Assembly: GCA_024710675.1 (NCBI GenBank)
Contig: JANJUH010000227.1
Coordinates: 1-20,205 of the forward strand
Direction of reading: 5' to 3'
Length of the DNA: 20,205 nucleotides
From: Lysobacterales bacterium
Lineage (GTDB): Bacteria; Pseudomonadota; Gammaproteobacteria; Xanthomonadales; SZUA-5
The notes beneath the pieces were generated by a model. That model saw nothing but the letters and a program-made list of their open reading frames with translations. It did no database searches and was not told where the DNA came from. Below, in pieces: positions 8,838-14,723 of the stretch. The number at the start of each line of letters is the position of its first letter. Positions within the stretch are counted from its first letter, which is position 1. A program made the translations under genes and the position numbers.

Positions 8838-10295
8838 TTGGACGCTACCGGTGAAGGTGGCTCGACGCTGCCGCTGCTGATCGCGCTGACCGGCGCGATC
8901 GGCAGCGGCAAGAGTACGCTGGCCGCGCATGCCGCCGCCGAGGCGGCGCGCACGGTCCGCGTCGAGGGCTTCGTGCAGCGTGCGATCGAGCGCGAAGCCA
9001 GCGGTCGCGGCGCGCAGAGCTACGCGCTGGAACTGCTGGGGCGCCACGGTGGCGCCAGCTTCCCCTACCTGATGCGCGACGAGTCGCTGCACCCGCCCTA
9101 TCGCGCGCTGGCTGCCGCCGAATCGCGGCTCGATGACTGGCTGGAATCGGTGCGGGCGGACTCCTCGCCGATCGATCTGGTGGTGCTCGACGAAATCGGA
9201 TTGATCGAGGCCGCGGGCGGCGGCCACTGCGAACGCATCCGCGCCCTGCTGGCGCTGCAACCGGCCGCGGTGCTCATCGGCGTCAACCGCTGCCGGCTCG
9301 ACGTGGTCGAGGCCGCGCTCGGCGTGCGCTTCGATGTGCGCATCGATGCCGAGGCCGACGATGCCGCCGCGCGACTCGGCGAAGTGCTGCAGGCGCGCCG
9401 CGACTACGAGCGCATCGGGCTGTATGGCGCCGCGGCCGGTGCGATCGAGGTCGGCGCCGGCTCGATCGTTCACGGCCTGCAACTGCCGCTCGGTGGGCTC
9501 GGAATGGCCACCACGCAGGCGCTGCTGCTGACCCGCGCCGCCGAAGGCCTGCACGAGCGCGGGCGCGTCGCCTGGGTCGCGCTGTTGTCGGCGGGGCTCA
9601 AATCCCTGTCGCCGGCGGGCCAGCGGCTCGGGCCGATGCTGGCCATCGCAATGCAGGGCCTGCTCTATTCGCGGGCGCTGGCCTTGTTCGGCTGGAACCG
9701 CTTCGCGGTCGCGCTCGGCGGTGCGGCGATGGGCGCGTGGGCGGGCGTGCAGGGGATCGCGATCCAGTGGTTGCTGCTCGGGCGCGCGCTGCTCGATGCG
9801 ATCGAGCTGCTGGCCGGCGGCATCGCCCGCCTCACCGGCTTGCCGACCGCGGCGGTGGGCTGGCTGTTGGCGGGATGGGTGGCGCTGCATGCCGGAACCG
9901 TCGCCAGCGGCACCGTGCTGGCGTGGCGGCAGCGCCAGCAGGCCTTGCGCATCGAGCCTGGCCGCTTGAGTGTCGCGTTGACCGGCAGCGCTGCCAGTAG
10001 CTGGCGCGAAGCCTTCCGCCGCGGCGCCCGCGAACTCACCCGGCCGCTGCTGTGGGTGCCGCTGGTGACCGTGCTCGCAGTACTGGCATTGGCCGGGCGC
10101 CCGGCCGAGCAGCTCGTCTACATCGCCCTGCGCGCGCTGGCGATCGGCTGGCTGGTGTTTGCCCTCGTCCAGCGTGTGGATCTTTCGCGCCTGCCGGCGC
10201 GGCTGCGGCTGCTCGGCCGCTGGGGGCCGGCGATCGCGTGGCAGAGGGCGCTGCGCACACTCGCCGGACAAGAGGGCAAACGACCCTCGCCGTAG
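8838..10295 (+). CDS. THEP1-like P-loop NTPase fused to a polytopic membrane domain
   Basis: A 485-residue protein in two parts. Residues 12-195 form a compact P-loop NTPase with Walker A GAIGSGKST (19-27) and Walker B VVLDEIGLIE (115-124); the DEIG form is typical of THEP1-type nucleoside triphosphatases. Residues about 205-446 hold five to seven hydrophobic segments with a GLKSLSPAGQRLGPMLAI stretch (253-270) and a basic loop (364-402). I do not recognise the membrane family; a transporter component is possible but unproven. The start is a TTG at 8838, the only ATG/GTG/TTG codon in frame before Walker A, without a clear ribosome binding site. The TAG stop lies inside the following REP-like repeat. 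It begins 20 bases after the Tricorn-like gene, so co-transcription is likely. Confidence 0.75.
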   Translation: MDATGEGGSTLPLLIALTGAIGSGKSTLAAHAAAEAARTVRVEGFVQRAIEREASGRGAQSYALELLGRHGGASFPYLMRDESLHPPYRALAAAESRLDDWLESVRADSSPIDLVVLDEIGLIEAAGGGHCERIRALLALQPAAVLIGVNRCRLDVVEAALGVRFDVRIDAEADDAAARLGEVLQARRDYERIGLYGAAAGAIEVGAGSIVHGLQLPLGGLGMATTQALLLTRAAEGLHERGRVAWVALLSAGLKSLSPAGQRLGPMLAIAMQGLLYSRALALFGWNRFAVALGGAAMGAWAGVQGIAIQWLLLGRALLDAIELLAGGIARLTGLPTAAVGWLLAGWVALHAGTVASGTVLAWRQRQQALRIEPGRLSVALTGSAASSWREAFRRGARELTRPLLWVPLVTVLAVLALAGRPAEQLVYIALRALAIGWLVFALVQRVDLSRLPARLRLLGRWGPAIAWQRALRTLAGQEGKRPSP

Positions 10296-10357
10296 GAGCG
10301 CCCTCGGGCGCGATGGAGCTGGCCGCACGACCTTTTCGCGCCCAAGGGCGCTCCTAC
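10292..10357. repeat. REP-like inverted pair (family A)
   Basis: The plus copy 10292-10313 (GTAGGAGCGCCCTCGGGCGC then GA) faces the minus copy 10336-10357. The hairpin core is GCGCCC/GGGCGC here, where other copies have GCGCGC/GCGCGC, so pairing is kept while bases change. The TAG at 10293-10295 is the stop codon of the preceding gene. Confidence 0.85.
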
Positions 10358-10383
10358 CAGAGCCGGGGGCCCGCCGCGCACCC

Positions 10384-10445
10384 GTAGGAGCGCGCTCTGC
10401 GCGCGAAAGGAACTGGCCGCAAACCCGATCACGCTCTGCGCGCGA
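10384..10445. repeat. REP-like unit plus degenerate second copy (family A)
   Basis: A full plus copy at 10384-10406 with hairpin GCGCGC-TCT-GCGCGC. A degraded partial copy in the same orientation follows at 10431-10445 (ACGCTCTGCGCGCGA). With the pair at 10292-10357 it fills the gap between two convergent genes. Confidence 0.75.
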
Positions 10446-10454
10446 TCACCCGCC

Positions 10455-10949
10455 TCAACCCTCCGCCGCCACAAAGCGCATCGCCACGCCATTCATGCAA
10501 TAGCGCAGCCCGGTCGGCTTCGGGCCATCGTCAAACACATGGCCGAGGTGGCCACCACAGCGCCGGCAATGCACCTCGGTGCGGACCATGAACCAGCCGC
10601 GGTCTTCGCGCGTGCCGATCGCATCGGGCAACGGCTCGTAGAAGCTCGGCCAGCCGGTGCCGGAATCGAACTTGGCGGCCGAGGAGAACAGCGGCAGGTC
10701 GCAACCGGCGCAGTGGAAGGTGCCGGCGCGCTTCTCGCGATCGAGCGGGCTCGAGCCGGCGCGCTCGGTGCCGTGTTCGCGCAGCACGTAGAAAGCTGCA
10801 GGCGACAAACGCTTCCGCCACTGCTCCTCGCTCAGCTCGAACTCGAAACGCTGATCCGCGGCCTCGCCGCGCTTGCTCCACAGGGCCATCGTCGTGCCTC
10901 CCAGCGTGGCGGCGCCGAGCGCCGCCGTGATCATCTTGCGTCGGTGCAT
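10455..10949 (-). CDS. msrB: Peptide-methionine (R)-S-oxide reductase, Tat-exported
   Basis: A 164-residue protein that reduces methionine-R-sulfoxide in proteins. The N-terminus (MHRRKMITAALGAATLGG) has a twin-arginine-like motif and hydrophobic stretch, so export to the periplasm is likely. The MsrB domain (about 36-160) has GTGWPSF (97-103), two zinc CxxC pairs (C80/C83 and C128/C131) and the catalytic C151 in RYCMNG. No other cysteine is present, so a separate resolving cysteine is absent. The ATG at 10949 is preceded by GAGGAA at good spacing; the frame is open further upstream but lacks MsrB-like sequence. It converges on the NTPase-membrane fusion gene across REP-like repeats. Confidence 0.93.
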   Translation of the reverse strand: MHRRKMITAALGAATLGGTTMALWSKRGEAADQRFEFELSEEQWRKRLSPAAFYVLREHGTERAGSSPLDREKRAGTFHCAGCDLPLFSSAAKFDSGTGWPSFYEPLPDAIGTREDRGWFMVRTEVHCRRCGGHLGHVFDDGPKPTGLRYCMNGVAMRFVAAEG

Positions 10950-11136
10950 GGTGGGTTCCTCGTCTGCGCGTGCATTGCAGCAGTGCTCGGGTGCATGCGA
11001 TGTAGACCGGGAAACGCCCCGCGCCATTTCGCTGGCGGGGACCTTGGGGTGTCTCCGCATCGTCAGGCCGAGGATCGCTGCACTACGGTGCACTCGCCGT
11101 GCAATATCAACCGGGGCAGGGGGAGCTTTAGAGAAG

Positions 11137-11166
11137 GCCGACGGAGCGATGACTCGCTCCGTCGGC
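11137..11166 (-). terminator. Perfect 13-bp stem-loop, likely terminator
   Basis: GCCGACGGAGCGA (11137-11149) pairs perfectly with TCGCTCCGTCGGC (11154-11166) around a TGAC loop. It lies 43 bases past the stop of the minus-strand gene ending at 11210. Read on the minus strand it is followed by CTTCTCTAAAG, a modest U-rich tail. The rest of 10950-11209 shows no gene or other feature. Confidence 0.65.
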
Positions 11167-11209
11167 GTTAGTGCGCTCAAGTGCTTGCCGTTTCTGTGCA
11201 GAAACGAAC

Positions 11210-11695
11210 TCATTTATCGGAGGTGTCGTCTCCGCCACCGAGGCCGCCTGGGCGTGTTCGCCTTTCGACGTGCATCTCGAGGCGATCCCAGTCGCCGTTG
11301 ACGCACGTAGCCCAGGTGCAGCCACCCGAATTGGACCTTCGGTATCGCTCGCTACGACGGGTTTGTTCGTTGGTGGTGCCTGGAATGTCGTACCAGGGAC
11401 CTTGCACCAGGACTTCGGAACCCGGCGCATAGGTTCCGATGCTGGGAGGTCCCTGAATCGGCGGAACGTCGTCTTCACCTTCACCCAGCCCGGTCGGTGG
11501 TGCACATTCCGACCCGTAGGCTGCGGTGAAGCTGATCATCTGGCTCAAGATGCCCTGATTGCCATCCGACGGATAGGTGACCAATACCCGACCCTTATCG
11601 GATTCCTTGGACGGACACCAAGTGGTGGCACACAGGCCAGGCGAGATGAACAACGCCGTGACTGAAGCAAGAAGACTTACACGCAAGAAACCCAT
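11210..11695 (-). CDS. Small secreted cysteine-containing protein, unknown
   Basis: A 161-residue protein I do not recognise. It has a signal peptide (MGFLRVSLLASVTALFIS, cleavage probably after LCA at about 22). The mature part has four cysteines, in TWCPS, GSECAPP and GGCTWATC, suggesting disulfides in the periplasm or outside the cell. It includes an acidic Gly/Pro-rich stretch (GLGEGEDDVPPIQGPP) and a Gly/Asp-rich tail. The ATG at 11695 is preceded by GGAGGAA, which decides the start over an upstream in-frame ATG at 11812. Base composition is visibly less GC-rich than the neighbours, so recent acquisition is possible. A perfect stem-loop follows its stop. Confidence 0.65.
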   Translation of the reverse strand: MGFLRVSLLASVTALFISPGLCATTWCPSKESDKGRVLVTYPSDGNQGILSQMISFTAAYGSECAPPTGLGEGEDDVPPIQGPPSIGTYAPGSEVLVQGPWYDIPGTTNEQTRRSERYRRSNSGGCTWATCVNGDWDRLEMHVERRTRPGGLGGGDDTSDK

Positions 11696-11850
11696 CAATC
11701 GATTCCTCCAAATTCTGTGAAGACAGCCCCCGGACGGCGGGCGCCGCAACGCTAAAAAAAACTGGCGAATTGCAACTGATCTTGCTTGTAATGAGGCATA
11801 TGTTTGACTCAACTAGCGCAGAAAGTGCGCGCGGTGCGATGCCGTTCAGG

Positions 11851-13407
11851 TTAAGAACTGCACGAGAGCATCGAACAGCCCGCCCGCTCGCGCGCCCACT
11901 CGGGTCGCAGGGCGGCAAAGCGCTCGCGGCCGGGCTGTGCGCGATAGGGATCGCGCAGCGTGTCCATCAGCAGGTCCAGTTCGCCCGTGTCGCCACGCTC
12001 GGCGGCGTCGATGGCCTGCTGCGCCAGCCAGTTGCGCGGCGCGTAGAGCGGGTTGACGGCGTCCATCACGGCCCGCCGTTCGGCCGCCGGACGGCCGTCG
12101 CGGACGAGGCGCGCATGGTAGCCCTCGAGCCAGGTGCGCAGCGCCGAGGCGTTCGCCGCGAAACGTGCGGGTGCATAACTGGCGGGTGCCAGCAGCGCGA
12201 CCGGGTCGTCGGCCTCCGGCGCCTGCGCCAGGCGGCGGAAGGCCTGCAGGTAGTCGAGCTCGGCCGCACCCAGCACCGCGAACCACTCGCGCATCAGCGG
12301 CAGATCGTCCTCGCTCGCGGATGCGATTCCGAGCTTGGCGCCGGTCATCGCGAGGTGCTCGCTTCCGAAGACCGCGCCGAAGCGGGCGATGCCTTCGTGC
12401 AGCGGTGTGCGGTCGGGCATGACGGTCGCCAGCGCGCCGGCGAGCACCTCGAGGTTCCATTGCGCGATAGCCGGCTGGCGACCGAAGCAGTAGCGGCGGC
12501 CCTGCGCATCGGTGGTGTTCGGCGTCCACTCGGGCTCGTAGGGCTCGAGCCAGCCGTAGGGGCCGTAGTCGATGGTCAGGCCCAGGATCGACAGGTTGTC
12601 GGTGTTCATCACCCCATGCACGAACCCGACCCGCATCCAATGCGCGACGAGGCGCGCGGTGCGCTCGCAGAGCTCGATGAACCAGGCGCCCCGGCGCTGC
12701 TCGGTGCTACCCGTCAGCTGTGGATAGTCGCGCGCCAGCGTGAAGTCGATCAGCCGCTCGAGCAGCGTGGAATCGCCGCGCGAGGCCGGCAACTCGTAGT
12801 GCCCGAAGCGCAGGAAGGAGGGCGCGACGCGGCAGACGATGGCACCCGGCTCGGCTTTGGGGTGGCCGTCGTAGAACATGTCACGGACCACATCCTCTCC
12901 GGTGGCGACGAGGCACAGCGCGCGTGTGGTCGGCACGCCGAGCGCGTGCATCGCCTCGCTGCAGACGAACTCGCGCAGGGACGAGCGCAACACCGCGCGG
13001 CCATCGGCATGGCGCGAGTACGGCGTGCGGCCGGCGCCCTTGAGCTGCAGTTCGTGGCGCTGGCCATCGGCGCCGACCACCTCGCCGAGGGCAATCGCGC
13101 GGCCATCGCCGAGCTGACCCGCCCAATGCCCGAACTGGTGGCCGCCATAAGCCGTCGCGTAGGGCTGCATGCCCTCGAAGTAGGCGTTGCCGGCGAAGAC
13201 GCGGGCGAAGTCCTCGGACGCCCAGTCGGAGGGCTCGAAACCGATCGCACGCGCCAGCTCCGGCACCACCGCCAGCAGCCGCGGCGCCGCCACCGGCGTC
13301 GGCGCGGTCGGCGACCACAAGGCGCCCGTCACCTGGCGCGTGCGCGGGTCGGGATTGCCGTCTCCGGGTAGTTCGGCGACGAAGCGGTTGTCGAAGTGCA
13401 GCGGCAT
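11851..13407 (-). CDS. selO: Protein adenylyltransferase SelO (YdiU family)
   Basis: A 518-residue pseudokinase-fold enzyme that transfers AMP from ATP to hydroxyl residues of target proteins. Family landmarks include QPYATAYGGHQFGHWAGQLG (81-100), ELQLKGAGRTPYSRHADGRA (119-138, with K123), HGVMNTDN (264-271) and the metal-binding TIDYGPYGWL (278-287). The C-terminus ends in SMLSCSS, matching the conserved Cys near the end that is selenocysteine in some eukaryotic relatives. Length matches the family. In E. coli and yeast SelO acts in oxidative-stress protection. The ATG at 13407 has no Shine-Dalgarno sequence but a TACACT box seven bases upstream. Confidence 0.96.
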   Translation of the reverse strand: MPLHFDNRFVAELPGDGNPDPRTRQVTGALWSPTAPTPVAAPRLLAVVPELARAIGFEPSDWASEDFARVFAGNAYFEGMQPYATAYGGHQFGHWAGQLGDGRAIALGEVVGADGQRHELQLKGAGRTPYSRHADGRAVLRSSLREFVCSEAMHALGVPTTRALCLVATGEDVVRDMFYDGHPKAEPGAIVCRVAPSFLRFGHYELPASRGDSTLLERLIDFTLARDYPQLTGSTEQRRGAWFIELCERTARLVAHWMRVGFVHGVMNTDNLSILGLTIDYGPYGWLEPYEPEWTPNTTDAQGRRYCFGRQPAIAQWNLEVLAGALATVMPDRTPLHEGIARFGAVFGSEHLAMTGAKLGIASASEDDLPLMREWFAVLGAAELDYLQAFRRLAQAPEADDPVALLAPASYAPARFAANASALRTWLEGYHARLVRDGRPAAERRAVMDAVNPLYAPRNWLAQQAIDAAERGDTGELDLLMDTLRDPYRAQPGRERFAALRPEWARERAGCSMLSCSS

Positions 13408-13414
13408 GCGGGTG

Positions 13415-13420
13415 AGTGTA
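13415..13420 (-). promoter_or_regulatory. Candidate -10 box for selO, leaderless arrangement
   Basis: Read on the minus strand it is TACACT, seven bases before the ATG. A TTGACG lies further upstream (13442-13447), but the 21-base spacing is too long for a standard promoter. There is no ribosome binding site. Confidence 0.4.
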
Positions 13421-13544
13421 GGGGTATCGTTCGGAGGGTGGCGTCAAGGCCGCGGTGCGTGCATCGCCCTGGATTGCGGCTTTCGCCGGCAATGCCAGCG
13501 GCCGCCGTTGTGGTGTTCCGGCGGAGCACAGGAAGGCCGCTTTG

Positions 13545-13645
13545 CCCCCTATCCCCAACCCCTCTCCCACGAGGGGAGAGGGGCTTCAAGCGCTCGCCGC
13601 TTTGCTCCCCTCTCCCCTCGTGGGAGAGGGGCGGGGGAGAGGGGG
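13545..13645. repeat. Large inverted repeat with perfect 25-base core arms
   Basis: The core arms 13559-13583 and 13607-13631 are exact reverse complements, 25 bases each, around a 23-base loop. Pairing continues outward to 13545 and 13645 with three mismatches. Each arm carries its own CCCCTCTCCC...GGGGAGAGGGG partial palindrome. It lies in the 305-base gap between the divergent genes selO and deoC; bases 13448-13544 show nothing else I can name. Confidence 0.9.
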
Positions 13646-13650
13646 ATTTA

Positions 13651-13704
13651 ACCACTCGCCTCACCGTTAACCACGTACGACTTACCACTCACCAACTACC
13701 ACTC
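13651..13704. repeat. Degenerate heptamer array, ACCACTC-like
   Basis: Six consecutive 7-base units from 13663: ACCGTTA, ACCACGT, ACGACTT, ACCACTC, ACCAACT, ACCACTC. Another ACCACTC lies at 13651-13657. It ends nine bases before the deoC start, where no ribosome binding site is visible. The same unit occurs on the other strand at 19934-19972. Confidence 0.6.
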
Positions 13705-13713
13705 ACGCCCCCC

Positions 13714-14469
13714 ATGTCCCCAGCCCGCATCGCCCTCGCCTGCCTCGACCTGACCACGCTCGGCGAGGACGACACGCCCGCCACGGTCGCTGCGCTCGCA
13801 CGCAAGGCGAAGAGCGAGCTGGGCAAGCCGGCTGCGCTCTGTGTCTACCCGGAACTGATCATCCCCGCGCGGATGAGCCTGATGCGCGAGGGCATCCCGG
13901 AGGTGCGCGTCGCCACCGTGGTGAACTTTCCCGAGGGCGCGGACGACCCGGCGCGCGCCGAGCGCGAGACGCGGCGGGCGCTGGCGGCCGGGGCCGACGA
14001 GATCGACCTGGTGTTCCCGTATAGCGCTTTCCTCGAGGGTCGCGCGGAAACAGCGCGCGCCGTCGTGACAGCCGTCGCCGCGCGCACTCGCGGCCACGCG
14101 CCTGTGAAGCTGATCCTCGAATCGGCGGCCTTCCCGGATGCGGACAGCCTGCGTGCTGCATGCGATCTCGGCATTGCTTCCGGCGCCGATTTCCTGAAGA
14201 CCTCGACCGGCAAGCATCCGGCCGGCGGCGCCACCGAGGCCGCGGTGCGGGTGTTCGCCGACGCCATACGCGCCACCGGCGGCAAGGTCGGGCTCAAGGT
14301 CTCCGGTGGCGTGCGCACGCTGGCCGACGCCGAGCGCTACCTCGCGATCGCCAGCGAACTCTACGGTGCCGAGCGTGTGGTGCCGGCGCGTTTCCGCATC
14401 GGCGCCAGCGCGCTGATCGACGAATTGCTGGGCGTGGTCGCGCGCGAGCCCGGCGACGATGCGTATTGA
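13714..14469 (+). CDS. deoC: Deoxyribose-phosphate aldolase
   Basis: A 251-residue TIM-barrel class I aldolase that splits 2-deoxyribose 5-phosphate into glyceraldehyde 3-phosphate and acetaldehyde in nucleoside breakdown. Diagnostic segments are VVNFPEG (68-74), DEIDLVF with D98, the Schiff-base lysine K162 in FLKTSTGK and the second active-site lysine K195 in GLKVSGGVRT. The frame is open upstream, but the protein family begins near the ATG at 13714, which follows a heptamer array directly. No other deoxynucleoside catabolism genes are nearby, so it appears to be a single-gene unit. Confidence 0.95.
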   Translation: MSPARIALACLDLTTLGEDDTPATVAALARKAKSELGKPAALCVYPELIIPARMSLMREGIPEVRVATVVNFPEGADDPARAERETRRALAAGADEIDLVFPYSAFLEGRAETARAVVTAVAARTRGHAPVKLILESAAFPDADSLRAACDLGIASGADFLKTSTGKHPAGGATEAAVRVFADAIRATGGKVGLKVSGGVRTLADAERYLAIASELYGAERVVPARFRIGASALIDELLGVVAREPGDDAY

Positions 14470-14474
14470 GCACC

Positions 14475-14568
14475 GTAGCCCGCGTTGGCCGCCGCTGGCG
14501 GACTACGCGGGGTCATTGTGCCGTCAGTCCACACGCGGGTAGCGCCTGCGGCGCAACCCACGCTACCC
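14475..14568. repeat. Long dispersed repeat, family B copy 1
   Basis: The left half 14475-14506 starts GTAGCCCGCGTTGGCCGCCG and ends GCGGACTAC; its ends pair as a 9-base stem with one mismatch. The right half 14537-14568 carries GCGCC-TGC-GGCGC and CAACCCACGCTAC. It begins five bases after the deoC stop and matches the element at 20097. Confidence 0.8.
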
Positions 14569-14594
14569 GTTCCCACCCGCCTTCTGCGCACTCG

Positions 14595-14615
14595 CCCCAG
14601 CCCCCAGTCCCCAGC
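14595..14615. repeat. Heptamer array, CCCCAGC-CCCCAGT-CCCCAGC
   Basis: Three back-to-back 7-base units upstream of the peptide transporter gene, the same unit as at 5445-5458. Degenerate CCCGCCC follows. Confidence 0.65.
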
Positions 14616-14641
14616 CCCGCCCGACTGCCCTAGACAAAAGT

Positions 14642-14670
14642 TTGACGTGGCCCGCGGACTCCGCTAGACC
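14642..14670 (+). promoter_or_regulatory. Candidate sigma-70-type promoter for the POT transporter
   Basis: TTGACG (14642-14647), a 17-base spacer, then TAGACC (14665-14670). The predicted start near 14677 gives a leader of about 47 bases. The leader holds a small stem-loop CGCACG-GGGC-CGTGCG (14681-14696) and GGGGAG (14712-14717) before the ATG. The -10 hexamer is weak. Confidence 0.45.
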
Positions 14671-14723
14671 TGCGCGGCCGCGCACGGGGCCGTGCGTCGT
14701 CCAATCCGATCGGGGAGTCAGAT

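Noticed and set aside
8478..10328. A 616-codon minus-strand frame opposite the NTPase-membrane fusion
   Set aside because: Gln/Arg-rich composition without motifs; the plus strand carries clear Walker motifs and membrane helices in the same stretch.
10950..11213. N-terminal extension of msrB by 88 codons
   Set aside because: The extension would hide the twin-arginine leader internally, and a good ribosome binding site precedes the ATG at 10949.
11770..13371. A 533-codon plus-strand frame opposite selO
   Set aside because: Arg/Gln/His-rich shadow; SelO motifs along the entire minus-strand frame settle the coding strand.
14681..14696. Riboswitch or attenuator in the POT transporter leader
   Set aside because: Only a 6-bp stem with a 4-base loop is visible, with no alternative pairing or known aptamer pattern.
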